Part shown: piece after piece, positions 16,508-25,184 of the stretch
Layout of the letters: every line of letters starts with the position of its first letter
Position numbering within the stretch: the stretch's first letter is position 1
The notes under the pieces: model-generated
Databases searched by the model: none
Told to the model about the DNA's origin: nothing
What the model saw: only the letters and a program-made list of their open reading frames with translations
Program-made: the position numbers and the translations under genes
Assembly (NCBI GenBank): GCA_021783095.1
Contig: JAJXUG010000021.1
Location: 1-64,000 of the forward strand
Length of the DNA stretch: 64,000 nt
Source of the DNA: Chloroflexota bacterium
Lineage (GTDB): Bacteria > Chloroflexota > Limnocylindria > Limnocylindrales > CSP1-4
Direction of reading: 5' to 3'

Positions 16508-18322
16508 TCAGGCCGCCGCGCCGCTGGCGTCAGGCTCGTTCTCGCCGTCCTCGCCGGTCGTGCCCGAGGGCCGCTCGCGGCGGTCGGCGGCCGCCCACTC
16601 CTGTTCCGGCCGGCCCGGCGTCGCGGGCAGCAGCAGGCTCAGGACGACCCCCGCGAGGACGAAGCCGGAGGCGACGAAGCCTGCGAGCCGGGTGGCGTCC
16701 ACGAACGCCGACTCGATGGGGGCGACGGTGCGGGGCAGAGCGGCGAGGAACGCCGGGTCACGGAAGCAGGCCGCCTGGTCCGCCGGCAGCGAGCCAGCCG
16801 CGCCAGAGAAGTCCGCCGCCGAGGCCGCGCTCGGGTTCTTGAGGGCGGGCAGGATCTGCCCGGCCGTCCCATCCACGAGGGTCGTGAGGAGCTCGACACA
16901 GGCGGGGCTCGTGGCGGGCAGGGCGGCGCTCAAGTTCGACCTCGCGCCGTTCACCAGCGTTGTGAACAGCACGGTGCCGAGGATCGCGATCCCGAGGGCG
17001 GAGCCGACTTGGCGCATGGTCGAGTTGGCGCCGGAGGCCAGTCCGGAGCGATGCGCCGGGACGTCCGAGAGGACGATGCTCGTGAGCTGGGCCGTGGCCA
17101 GCCCGACGCCGACCCCGTACACGAATAGCGGACCGGCGAGCTGGAGCCCGGTGACGCTCGTGGACACGAGCAGCGCCGTGCTGACGATGCCCACGGCCTC
17201 GAGTCCCATGCCCAGCGTGACGGCCCGCCTCGGCCCCCAGGCGTGGGCGATCTTGGCGGCGAGGGGCGCTGCGAAGAACGACCCGACGGCGAGCGACAGG
17301 AAGACCAGGCCGGTCTCGAACGCCGAGTAGCCGATGACGCCCTGGAGGAACAGCGGCAGGGCGAACAGGAGCCCGAACTCCCCGAGCGACACGATGGTGC
17401 CCGCGAGGTTGCCGTACCGGAAGGCGGGATACCGCCACAGGTCCAGGTCGAACAGGAAGAAGCTCCCGCGCTGGGATCGGCGGTGCTCGACGAGGACGAA
17501 CAGCACGAGGCCGACAGCGCCCAGGCCGATCGCGAACGGGATCACGGACACGGTGTCGAGGGGCCAGGCCCAGCCCAGCACGCTGAACGCGTGCCTCGGC
17601 GTCCACCAGCCATACGAGCGGCCCTCGATCAGGCCGAACACGAACGAGCCGAGGCCGAAGGTGATCAGCAGGAAGCCGAGCGGGTCGACGCCGGCCTTGG
17701 CGTGCTCGTCGCGCGACTCGCCGATGTAGCGCAGCACGCCGACCACCGCGACCACCGCAACCGGGACGTTGATGAAGAACGCCCATCGCCAGCTGAGGTA
17801 GGTCGTCAGCCAGCCGCCGAGGAGCGGGCCCACGGCGGCCATCCCGCCGATGGTGGCGCCCCAGATGCCGAACGCGATCGCCCGATCGCGGCCCCGGAAG
17901 TTCGTGTTGAGGATCGACTGCGTGGAGGGCAGGATCATGGCCCCGCCGACGCCCTGGAGGAGGCGCGCGGCGATCAGGAGCTCGCCCGTTGGCGCCGCCC
18001 CGGCCAGGACCGACGCGACGCCGAACAGCATGAGGCCCGCGAGGTAGAGCCTGCGCCGTCCCCACACGTCGCCGACGCGGCCGACGGTGACCAGGAGCGC
18101 CGCGAACACGAGCGCGTAGACGGTGTTGACCCACTCGGCGGTGGTGGAGTCGAGCTTGAGGTCCTTGATGATCGAGGGGACGGCGACGTTCACGATCGTC
18201 GCGTCCACGATGATCATCGCGACGCCCAGGCTGAGCATCGCCAGGCCGATCCAACGGCCACGGCCCGATTCATGCATGGCCGGCGCGGCGTTGGCGCCCG
18301 CGGCATCTCGTGTGTCACCCAT
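16508..18322 (-). CDS. DHA2-type (EmrB/QacA) drug efflux transporter
   Basis: 604 residues with about 14 hydrophobic segments. Major facilitator motifs are visible: motif A GRVGDVWGRRRLYLAG, the motif C-like region LLGGWLTTYLSWRWAFFINVP, and the D1 helix VDATIVNVAVPSI of the 14-helix proton antiporters. A long loop near the C-terminus (about residues 470-540) is typical of the class. The ATG at 18322 is chosen because GGGGAG lies 7-8 nt upstream; the frame extends further without a better site. A perfect palindrome at 18378-18394 lies in its upstream region, but no regulator gene adjoins it. Confidence 0.88.
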   Translation of the reverse strand: MGDTRDAAGANAAPAMHESGRGRWIGLAMLSLGVAMIIVDATIVNVAVPSIIKDLKLDSTTAEWVNTVYALVFAALLVTVGRVGDVWGRRRLYLAGLMLFGVASVLAGAAPTGELLIAARLLQGVGGAMILPSTQSILNTNFRGRDRAIAFGIWGATIGGMAAVGPLLGGWLTTYLSWRWAFFINVPVAVVAVVGVLRYIGESRDEHAKAGVDPLGFLLITFGLGSFVFGLIEGRSYGWWTPRHAFSVLGWAWPLDTVSVIPFAIGLGAVGLVLFVLVEHRRSQRGSFFLFDLDLWRYPAFRYGNLAGTIVSLGEFGLLFALPLFLQGVIGYSAFETGLVFLSLAVGSFFAAPLAAKIAHAWGPRRAVTLGMGLEAVGIVSTALLVSTSVTGLQLAGPLFVYGVGVGLATAQLTSIVLSDVPAHRSGLASGANSTMRQVGSALGIAILGTVLFTTLVNGARSNLSAALPATSPACVELLTTLVDGTAGQILPALKNPSAASAADFSGAAGSLPADQAACFRDPAFLAALPRTVAPIESAFVDATRLAGFVASGFVLAGVVLSLLLPATPGRPEQEWAAADRRERPSGTTGEDGENEPDASGAAA

Positions 18323-18377
18323 CGGCGGCTCCCCGTCAGCGCGGTGTGTCAGTGGCGCAGTGAAGTCGCGCCGAGGT

Positions 18378-18394
18378 GCATTCGCAGCGAATGC
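18378..18394. promoter_or_regulatory. 17-bp perfect palindrome upstream of the efflux gene
   Basis: GCATTCGC-A-GCGAATGC, arms of 8 bp, centred 64 bp upstream of the transporter start. Size and symmetry fit a TetR- or MarR-type operator. No such regulator is adjacent, so it would act from elsewhere. Confidence 0.5.
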
Positions 18395-18700
18395 GATTCT
18401 TGACGGGCAGTGTGCCACAGGTGCCGAGGGGCTGGCCGGCGCGACAGCGGCGGCCCAGTGGATGGAACGCGACGGATCCGCGGCCCGTTCGCTGATGACG
18501 TGGTCAGCCGCGAGGAGCGTCGCGTCCGCAGGCTTCGTCGAGACGCTCGTGAACAGCAGGCCGGCCGGATCGGGGCCGGGCTGCGTCCCGGATGGTACCG
18601 ATTCTAGGCGCGATCCCGCGTTCGGGGCAGTCCCCGATCGGGGAGTGGAGCGCTGCGACCGTGCCGTCCACCGCGTCGGGTCCCGAGCGTGGCGGCGGCG
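18395..18700. other. Non-coding stretch between the efflux and kinase-like genes
   Basis: With 18323-18394 this is a 378-base gap. Apart from the palindrome at 18378-18394 I see a short GC-rich inverted repeat near 18636-18652 (CCCCGATCGGGG core) downstream of the kinase-like gene, which may act as its terminator. No reading frame in it looks like a protein. Confidence 0.4.
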
Positions 18701-19258
18701 TCAGGAAGGCGGGTCTGGCACCGGGACGCCGCGCCGCGACAGGGACGCGGTGACGAGCCGGACGATCGCCTCGGGCGTGCGCTCGTCGGCGGCAATCTCG
18801 AGCGGGTAAAGGGACCGGAGGCGCGGGTAGCGCAGCGACGCCTGCCGAGCGAGGAAGACCGCCGGGTCGTCGCCATACCACGGCCGGTGCTCCCCGGCCA
18901 GGAACCGCCTGGCGGCGAGAGTCGGCTCGACGGTCAGGAACACGACGAACACGCCCGGGCGCCCCAGCGCGGCGAGGCACGCGTCAGAATCCGCCACCGA
19001 TGCCGCCGGGCAGACGACTGAGGGGCCGGGCTCGGCGAGCGCGTCGAGCAGCTGCTGCGCCTCGAGCTCGTGCATGGCGTCCACGCCCAGTTCGTCACGC
19101 AGCTGGCGCACGGTTCGGCCCTGGCGCGCCTCGATCTGTGCGTCCGAATCCCGCAGGGGCCAACCGAGCAGGGCCGCCAGCCGCGAGCCGACCGTCGTCT
19201 TGCCCGAGCCCATCAGGCCGACGACCGCCACGTGCTGGACCGGCACGCTCGTGCTCAT
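18701..19258 (-). CDS. Shikimate-kinase-like P-loop kinase, substrate site degenerate
   Basis: 185 residues. The Walker A motif GLMGSGKTTVG (about residues 15-25) and the DSD of LRDSDAQIEARQGRTV match shikimate kinase (AroK) in order and spacing. The next AroK elements do not: the GExxFR motif holding the shikimate-binding arginine reads GVDAMHELEA, and the central GGG turn reads CPAASVAD. The lid-like RRFLAGEHRPWYGDD region is present. I infer an AroK-derived kinase acting on another small molecule, or one with changed specificity. It is a single gene, divergent from tryptophanase. Confidence 0.65.
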   Translation of the reverse strand: MSTSVPVQHVAVVGLMGSGKTTVGSRLAALLGWPLRDSDAQIEARQGRTVRQLRDELGVDAMHELEAQQLLDALAEPGPSVVCPAASVADSDACLAALGRPGVFVVFLTVEPTLAARRFLAGEHRPWYGDDPAVFLARQASLRYPRLRSLYPLEIAADERTPEAIVRLVTASLSRRGVPVPDPPS

Positions 19259-19467
19259 GCAGCCCGGCGCTCCAGCCTCGCCTTCCTCGCCCGGCCGCCG
19301 GTCCCGCCCGGGCACCGACGCGGCGCCCCCGCACCTCGCCCGACGCCCTCGCTCGGCCTGCCCTGGTCCCATGCCCTGCCGGTCATCAGCAGGGAGCGTA
19401 TCCGCCATCGGCACGCGAGCGGGCGCCCACGACGCACGCCACCCAGCGGCAGTCGACGTGGCGCGCG

Positions 19468-19473
19468 CATACT
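19468..19473 (+). promoter_or_regulatory. Candidate -10 element for a leaderless tryptophanase transcript
   Basis: CATACT ends 7 nt before the ATG, and no Shine-Dalgarno is present. The same hexamer at the same distance precedes the glycosylase gene at 22968. No convincing -35 is seen. Confidence 0.3.
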
Positions 19474-19480
19474 CGCGGCC

Positions 19481-20857
19481 ATGGACCGCTGGCAGACGAT
19501 CATCGAGCCGTTCCGGATCCACGCCGTCGAGCCCATCAGGCTCACCACCGCAGGCGAGCGGGAGCGAGCCCTGGCAGACGCCGGCTGGAACCTGTTCAGC
19601 ATCCACGCCGAAGACGTGCTGATCGACCTGCTCACCGATTCCGGCACGGGCGCCATGAGCCGCGACCAGTGGGCGGCCATCCAGCACGGCGACGAGAGCT
19701 ACGCGGGCAGCCCGTCGTGGTACGTGTTCCTCGAGGCGGTGCAGGAGCTGTTCCCGTTCCGGCACGTCATCCCCACCCACCAGGGCCGCGCAGCCGAGCG
19801 GATCCTGTTCTCGGTCGTGGGCGGCCCGGGCTTGTGCGTCCCCAACAACACGCACTTCGACACGACGCGCGCCAATGTGGAGTTCACGGGCGCCGAGGCG
19901 GTGGATCTGGTCATCCCCGAGGGGAGCGAGCCGTCGACCATCCGCCCGTTCAAGGGCAACGTGGACGTGGCGGCACTCGAGCGGCTCCTCGAGGAGCGCG
20001 GGCCGGACGTGCCGCTCGTCATGGTCACCATCACCAACAACTCGGGCGGCGGCCAGCCGGTCAGCCTCGAGAACCTGCGCGCCGTGCGCGCGCTCTGCGA
20101 CCGCTTCGGCAAGCCGCTGTTCCTCGACGCCTGCCGGTTCGCCGAGAACGCGTGGTTCATCAAGTCGCGGGAGCCCGGCCAGGAGCACCGCACGGTCAAG
20201 GAGATCGTGCGCGAGGTGGCGTCGCTGGCGGACGGGATGACCATGAGCGCCAAGAAGGACGGCCTCGCGAACATCGGCGGCTGGCTGGCCCTCAACGACG
20301 ACGCGCTGGCGGAGCAGTGCCGCACTTTGCTGATCCTGACCGAGGGCTTCCCCACCTATGGCGGCCTGGCCGGCCGCGACCTCGAGGCGATCGCCCAGGG
20401 CCTCCGCGAGGTGGTGGACGAGGACTACCTGCGCTACCGCGCCCGGTCCACCGCGTACCTCGGCGACGCCCTGGTCGAGGCGGGCATCCCGTGCGTCCAG
20501 CCCTTCGGGGGGCACGCGGTGTACCTCGATGCCCGGGGCCTGCTGCCGCACATCCCGCCGCTCGAGTACCCGGGCCAGGCGCTCGCTGTCGAGCTGTACC
20601 GCGCGGGCGGCATCCGCGGCTGCGAGATCGGGACCGTGATGTTCGGACGGCACCCCGACGGTTCCGAGGCGCCCGCGGCGATGGACCTCGTGCGGCTGGC
20701 GATCCCCCGCCGCACGTACACCCAGAGCCACATCGACTACGTGATCGAGGTGGCGCTCGACGTGGCGGCCCGGGCGTCGAGCCTGCGCGGCTACCGCATC
20801 GTCCGCGAGCCGGCGGCGCTGCGCCACTTCACCGCGAGGTTCGAGCCGCTGGCGTAG
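19481..20857 (+). CDS. tnaA: Tryptophanase (beta-eliminating PLP lyase)
   Basis: 458 residues, co-linear with tryptophanase and tyrosine phenol-lyase. The PLP lysine lies in MSAKKDGLANIGG. DLLTDSGTGAMS, PTHQGRAAER, TNNSGGGQPVS and LRHFTARF are family landmarks. The segment GIRGCEIGTVMFGRHP matches tryptophanase (EIG) rather than tyrosine phenol-lyase, which has an arginine here (MERG). The THFDTTRA loop is intermediate between the two enzymes. It would split L-tryptophan to indole, pyruvate and ammonia; tryptophan is thus likely but not certain. There is no tnaC-like leader or tnaB permease nearby. ATG 19481 has no Shine-Dalgarno and may be read leaderless. Confidence 0.85.
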   Translation: MDRWQTIIEPFRIHAVEPIRLTTAGERERALADAGWNLFSIHAEDVLIDLLTDSGTGAMSRDQWAAIQHGDESYAGSPSWYVFLEAVQELFPFRHVIPTHQGRAAERILFSVVGGPGLCVPNNTHFDTTRANVEFTGAEAVDLVIPEGSEPSTIRPFKGNVDVAALERLLEERGPDVPLVMVTITNNSGGGQPVSLENLRAVRALCDRFGKPLFLDACRFAENAWFIKSREPGQEHRTVKEIVREVASLADGMTMSAKKDGLANIGGWLALNDDALAEQCRTLLILTEGFPTYGGLAGRDLEAIAQGLREVVDEDYLRYRARSTAYLGDALVEAGIPCVQPFGGHAVYLDARGLLPHIPPLEYPGQALAVELYRAGGIRGCEIGTVMFGRHPDGSEAPAAMDLVRLAIPRRTYTQSHIDYVIEVALDVAARASSLRGYRIVREPAALRHFTARFEPLA

Positions 20858-20889
20858 ACCGAACGGCGCCCTGCCGACGCGGGAGCCCG

Positions 20890-22188
20890 TCAGTTCGGCA
20901 GGCCCAGCATCGCCTGGCGGCGCGCCCAGGCCCGGTCGATCTGGTCGGCCGTCAGCCGCCCATGCGCAACGGCGCCCAGCACGACGCCCACGACGTGGCG
21001 CACGATGCCCGGGTCGTACACCTGCTGGTTGGCGAACAGCAGCAGGTCGTTGCCCGCCTCGAGCGCCAGCAGCACCGACTCGTCGGCGCCGAAGCGCTCG
21101 GTGATCGCGGCAGCCTGGAGGTCATCGGTGACCGCCGGGCCGTCGAAGCCGACATCGCCGCGCAGAAGAGCAAGCGTCGCGCGGCTCAGCGATGCCGGGT
21201 ACTTCGTGTCCAGCTGGCCGTTCAGCACGTGGCCGACCATCACCGCGTCGAGCTTGCCCGCCGCGGCCAACCGCCGGTAGGGGTCGAGCTCGGTCCGCGT
21301 CCAGGTCTTCGTCACGTCGGCCACGCCGAAGTCGGTGTTCACGGTAGCGCTGCCGATTCCCGGGAAGTGCTTCGCGGCGGCGCGCACGCCCGCGAGCCGC
21401 AGCGCGTCGAGCTCGATGCCCGCCATGCGGACCACGACGTCCGGATCGGCCGAGAACGACCGCCCGAGCGCGCCGATCGCCGGGTTCTGCGGGTTGACGT
21501 CGAGGTCCACGACCGGCGCGAAGTCGAGGTTGCACCCGGCGCTCGCGAGCGTGCTCGCGATCGTGCGAGCCCAGGTTCGGGCGCCCGCAACGCTCCCGGC
21601 GCCCACGGTCGCCTCGGAGGCGACGGCCGGGAACCCGTGGCTCGGGCCGAGCCGGGTGACGATCCCGCCCTCCTGGTCCACGCCGATCAGCAGACCCAGG
21701 CCCGCCGCCGCCGTCGCGCGAAGCTCCGCAGTCAGGGCGGCGACCTGCGACGGCGACGTCACGTTGCGGGCGCGGCCGGTGAGCTGGTCGCGGTCGAACA
21801 GGATCACGCCGCCCAGGGCGTCGCGGGCGATCGCGGTGCGGACCCACGGTGCGTCGGCGAGGCGCATGCCGCGGAACCCGACGATCAGCAGGCCCGCCAC
21901 ACGGTGCGCCAGCTCGTCCACGGGGGACGGCGCGGGCGTGATCGACGGAGCGGACGACGGGGCGGCGGCCGAGGCGGACGGCGCGCCCGACGACGGCGGC
22001 GCGGCGGTCCCGGGAGCCGACGCCGAGCCGATGGGCGCGGGCGCGGACGATGCCGGCGAGGTGGAGGGTGCCGGCCCGCATGCGGCGATGAGCGCGGTGA
22101 GTCCCGAGGCGAGGCCGAGGAGCACGTCGCGCCGCGCGATGCGGGCGGGGAGGGGCGGTGTCGCGGCGCTGGGTCGCTCGGGCTGCAC
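20890..22188 (-). CDS. GH3 beta-N-acetylhexosaminidase-like lipoprotein
   Basis: 432 residues from a GTG start. The N-terminus has twin arginines (ARRDVLLG) and a lipobox ending IAACG, followed by a Ser/Pro/Ala linker of about 60 residues, so it is an exported lipoprotein. The GH3 barrel shows VDQEGGIVTRL, the KHFPGIG motif and the nucleophile region AVTDDLQAAAI. These are NagZ-like features, although the histidine-containing loop after KHFPGIG (DSH in NagZ) reads NTDFG. The likely role is trimming N-acetylglucosamine from muropeptides or glycans outside the cell. It is convergent with tryptophanase, with a 32-bp gap. Confidence 0.82.
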   Translation of the reverse strand: MQPERPSAATPPLPARIARRDVLLGLASGLTALIAACGPAPSTSPASSAPAPIGSASAPGTAAPPSSGAPSASAAAPSSAPSITPAPSPVDELAHRVAGLLIVGFRGMRLADAPWVRTAIARDALGGVILFDRDQLTGRARNVTSPSQVAALTAELRATAAAGLGLLIGVDQEGGIVTRLGPSHGFPAVASEATVGAGSVAGARTWARTIASTLASAGCNLDFAPVVDLDVNPQNPAIGALGRSFSADPDVVVRMAGIELDALRLAGVRAAAKHFPGIGSATVNTDFGVADVTKTWTRTELDPYRRLAAAGKLDAVMVGHVLNGQLDTKYPASLSRATLALLRGDVGFDGPAVTDDLQAAAITERFGADESVLLALEAGNDLLLFANQQVYDPGIVRHVVGVVLGAVAHGRLTADQIDRAWARRQAMLGLPN

Positions 22189-22274
22189 GGCCGCAGATTA
22201 CGCCCCGCGCTCACTGGGCGGCGCCGGAACGCAGATCGAGGCGCCGCGCGCCCCGGGCGACGCCCAGGCTCCCG

Positions 22275-22919
22275 TCAGCCCGCGACCTTCCAGTACATCG
22301 AGCCCGTGTAGCAGTGGTTGAGGTACTGGCAGAGCCCGCCCGTCATGTCCCAGATCCGGCCGGAGACGTAGGGGCCTCGATCGATGACCGGGACCGTCAC
22401 CGTCCGCCCGTTGACCGGATTTCGGAAGGTCACCCGGGTCCCGCAGGCAAGCGTGCGGCTGGCAACGCCTAGAACGGTCGTGGTGAGGGTGACCCCGCAC
22501 GCGGTGCGCTGGCCGTACATCCCCGGTCCATACCAGCTGATGTTCGGGTCCAGGCGCCAGAGGTTCCTGGGCACGCGGATCGCGGCGACGGCGGGCTGCG
22601 GCCTGGCCGGTCGCGACCCCGCGGCCCCGGGCGAAACCCCTGACTCTGCCAACGGGGTATCGGGCCCTAGCCAGCCAGCCGAGCGATTCGCGATGTCGAG
22701 TGGTGTGACCGCCGTCACCGGCGATCCGGAAGCCAGCGCGATCGTGACTGCGCGGAATTGTGCAGGGTCGATCGACGAAGGGGGGCTCGGAGGGCGAGCT
22801 CCCACTGCTCCGGGGCCGGCGACCAGGGCGAACGCGGCGATGAGCGCCGCGAACGCGGCGATGAGCCTGGTTCGCACGATGCCGGCCAACCATACCCGAG
22901 ACCGGGAATACGTGCTCAT
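22275..22919 (-). CDS. RlpA-like exported double-psi beta-barrel protein
   Basis: 214 residues. A signal peptide (TRLIAAFAALIAAFALVAG) leads to a linker, then an RlpA-type barrel: SWYGPGMYGQRTACG, then LACGTRVTFRNPVNGRTV, and VIDRGPYVSGRIWDMT. This GxxCG...RGPY(V)xGR.WD layout is that of rare lipoprotein A and related septal or cell-wall enzymes that cleave denuded glycan strands. Two further cysteines near the C-terminus (LCQYLNHCYTG) may form a disulfide. It is divergent from the glycosylase gene with 48 bp between starts. Confidence 0.78.
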   Translation of the reverse strand: MSTYSRSRVWLAGIVRTRLIAAFAALIAAFALVAGPGAVGARPPSPPSSIDPAQFRAVTIALASGSPVTAVTPLDIANRSAGWLGPDTPLAESGVSPGAAGSRPARPQPAVAAIRVPRNLWRLDPNISWYGPGMYGQRTACGVTLTTTVLGVASRTLACGTRVTFRNPVNGRTVTVPVIDRGPYVSGRIWDMTGGLCQYLNHCYTGSMYWKVAG

Positions 22920-22953
22920 TGCAGGCAGGCGATCATTCGTGACACCTGCGTTG

Positions 22954-22959
22954 CATACT
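22954..22959 (+). promoter_or_regulatory. Candidate -10 element for the glycosylase gene
   Basis: CATACT ends 8 nt before the ATG at 22968. No Shine-Dalgarno lies between, which suggests a leaderless transcript. The -35 is not evident. Confidence 0.3.
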
Positions 22960-22967
22960 CTGCACGG

Positions 22968-23921
22968 ATGCCCCAGCACGACGTCCCCTCGGCCGACCCC
23001 CTGGAGCGGTGGATCGACCTGACTGGGCCGCTCAACCTGCGGCTGACCCTGGGCCTGCACGCACGCGGCCGGTTCGATTTGGCCCTCCGGTTCGAGGCCT
23101 CGGGCTCCGTTTGGCGCGCCACCCGGACGCCTGATGGCACGGCCACGGTGCTCGTCGAGCTGGAGGGCGGCGGAGCGCGGGTGCGGGCCCGCGCGTGGGG
23201 CCCGGGCGCGGCGCGCGCCCTGGAGGGTCTGGACGCGCTCCTCGGCCTCGACGACGACCCGAGTGCGCTCGTCCCCCGCCATCCGGTCGTCGCAGACGCG
23301 GTCCGAAGCCTGCGCGGCCTGCGGATCGGGCGCACGGGCAACGTGATGGAGGCGCTCGTGCCCGCGATCCTCGAGCAGAAGGTGACGGGCAGCGAGGCGT
23401 CGCGCGCCTACCGCGGGATCATCGCGAGCTGGGGCGAGGACGCGCCGGGACCGGCCGGTCTGCGCGTGCCGCCGGCGGCCGCCACCCTGGCGTCGCTCCC
23501 CTACCACGCGTTCCACCCAGTGGGCCTCGAGCGGCGCCGCGCCGAGCTGATCCGTGCGGTGGCGCGGGAGGCGCCGCGTCTGGAGCGGCTCGCGGAGACG
23601 GCCGCGGGCCCGGGGGGCGACCCGGAGCCGGCCTACCGCGCGCTTCGATCGTTCCCCGGTATCGGCCCGTGGACCGCGGCCGAGGTGGGCATCCGCGCCT
23701 TCGGCGACCCCGACGCGGTCAGCGTGGGCGACGCCCACCTGCCCAGCATGGTCACCTGGGCACTGGCCGGCGAGCCGCGCGGCGCAAACGAGCGGATGCT
23801 TGAGCTGCTCGAGCCGTATCGGGGTCAGCGGGGCCGGGTGGTCCGCCTGCTGGAGGCCACCGGGCTCAGCGCGCCTCGATACGGGCCGCGGATGGCGCCG
23901 CGGCGGATCGAGCGCCTCTGA
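22968..23921 (+). CDS. AlkA-type HhH-GPD DNA glycosylase
   Basis: 317 residues. The helix-hairpin-helix motif FPGIGPWTAAEVGIRAFG, followed by the Gly/Pro-rich loop and the catalytic aspartate in VSVGDAHLPS, identifies a DNA-3-methyladenine/alkylpurine glycosylase. ILEQKVTGSEASRAYR is the matching upstream helix. It would remove alkylated bases in base-excision repair. An N-terminal beta domain of about 110 residues is longer than in minimal HhH glycosylases and resembles the AlkA amino-terminal domain. It stands alone, divergent from the RlpA-like gene. Confidence 0.85.
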   Translation: MPQHDVPSADPLERWIDLTGPLNLRLTLGLHARGRFDLALRFEASGSVWRATRTPDGTATVLVELEGGGARVRARAWGPGAARALEGLDALLGLDDDPSALVPRHPVVADAVRSLRGLRIGRTGNVMEALVPAILEQKVTGSEASRAYRGIIASWGEDAPGPAGLRVPPAAATLASLPYHAFHPVGLERRRAELIRAVAREAPRLERLAETAAGPGGDPEPAYRALRSFPGIGPWTAAEVGIRAFGDPDAVSVGDAHLPSMVTWALAGEPRGANERMLELLEPYRGQRGRVVRLLEATGLSAPRYGPRMAPRRIERL

Positions 23922-23963
23922 GGCGAGGTACGCTCGTCCCGCGCCGCCCGGAAACCGCTGAGA

Positions 23964-25184
23964 TCAGCCCGGGACCGGATCCTCGCGCATACTCCACGGG
24001 GAACCGTACGCGACGAGCAGGTCGAGGAAGGGCTGGGGCGCGAGCGCCTCGGGCCCCAGCACGCCGGCGCCGGACCACGTCCCGGCAGCCAGCAGCTCGA
24101 GGGCCACGATCGGGTTGATCGCGGTCTGCCAGACCACGGCCTGGCTGCCGTACTCGCGCCACGACCAGTCGCTGTCCACAACGTGGTACAGGTAGACCGC
24201 CCTCGGGTTGCCGTCCTTGCCCCTGCCGGTGACGTACGTCCCGGCGCACGTCTTGCCGTGCATCTTGGCGCCCAGCCCCGCCGGGTCGGGCAGGCAGGCC
24301 GCCACGACGTCGCGCGGCGAGACCCTGACGCCCTTGACGCTCACGGGCTCGGTGCGGTCGAGGCCCAGCGTGTGGAGCACCTTGAGCACGTTGATGAACT
24401 CGTTGCCCAGGCCGTACTTGAACGTGACGCGCTTGGCCTTCACCCAGCGCGGGATGAGGAGCACCTCCTCGTGCTCCACGTTGACGCACTCCACGGGACC
24501 GATGCCCTCGGGGAAGTCGAACACCTCTGGCTCGGAGAACGGCCGCGTGGTGAACCAGCCGCGGCCCGCCTCCCAGATGGCGGGCGGGTTGAGGCACTCC
24601 TCGATCGTGGTCCAGATGGAGAACGACGGGGCGAAGTCGTAGCCGTCCACGACCAGGTTGGCGCCGTCGCGGACGCCCGCCTCGTCGATCTCGCTGAACA
24701 GCTCGTCCTGGGCGTAGCGCGCGAACACGTCCGAGAGCCCGGGCTCCACGCCCACGCCCACGAGCGCGAGCCGGCCCGCAGCCTGCCACGCCTCGGCCCT
24801 CGCGAACTGCTCGTCGCCCAGCTTGAGGCCGGGCAGCGCATGGGGCTGCTCGGGGTGCGGCTTCGACAGCGACATCGCCATGTCCAGGTAGTCGACACCG
24901 GCCGCGAAGCAGGCGTCGAAGATGGGCATCACGAAGCGCGGGTCCACCGCGTTGAGCACGTGGCTGATCCGGTGCTCGCGGATGAGCGCAACGATGGAGT
25001 CCACGCTGCCGGCGTCCACGCGCGCGCCGGAGAAGCGGGCGTCGCCTGCCACCTGCGCCAGTGCGTGCTCCACGCGGGCCGGGTCGTAGTCGGCCACCAC
25101 CATGTGCTCGAAGAAGCCGCGCCGGGCCGCGATCGCCACGGCCGCTGTTCCAACGCCGCCCGCGCCGATGACCAGGATCCGCAT
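23964..25184 (-). CDS. Saccharopine dehydrogenase-family oxidoreductase
   Basis: 406 residues from ATG 25184; GAGGTG lies about 9 nt upstream. The N-terminus is a Rossmann fold (MRILVIGAGGVGTAAV) and the C-terminal half has the saccharopine dehydrogenase-like catalytic domain, including VGVGVEPGLSDVFARY. Relatives act on saccharopine, lysine or carboxynorspermidine with NAD(P). The type III decarboxylase at 14804 belongs to a family that can partner with carboxynorspermidine dehydrogenase, but the genes are 8 kb apart and a link is only conjecture. Substrate not assigned. Confidence 0.75.
   Translation of the reverse strand: MRILVIGAGGVGTAAVAIAARRGFFEHMVVADYDPARVEHALAQVAGDARFSGARVDAGSVDSIVALIREHRISHVLNAVDPRFVMPIFDACFAAGVDYLDMAMSLSKPHPEQPHALPGLKLGDEQFARAEAWQAAGRLALVGVGVEPGLSDVFARYAQDELFSEIDEAGVRDGANLVVDGYDFAPSFSIWTTIEECLNPPAIWEAGRGWFTTRPFSEPEVFDFPEGIGPVECVNVEHEEVLLIPRWVKAKRVTFKYGLGNEFINVLKVLHTLGLDRTEPVSVKGVRVSPRDVVAACLPDPAGLGAKMHGKTCAGTYVTGRGKDGNPRAVYLYHVVDSDWSWREYGSQAVVWQTAINPIVALELLAAGTWSGAGVLGPEALAPQPFLDLLVAYGSPWSMREDPVPG

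Noticed and set aside
19481-20857. Tyrosine phenol-lyase
   Set aside because: The arginine-containing MERG segment that recognises the tyrosine side chain is EIG here, as in tryptophanase.
19000-22311. Plus-strand frame of about 1100 codons across tryptophanase and the GH3 gene
   Set aside because: It is out of frame with tryptophanase and antisense to the GH3 gene, and shows no domain.
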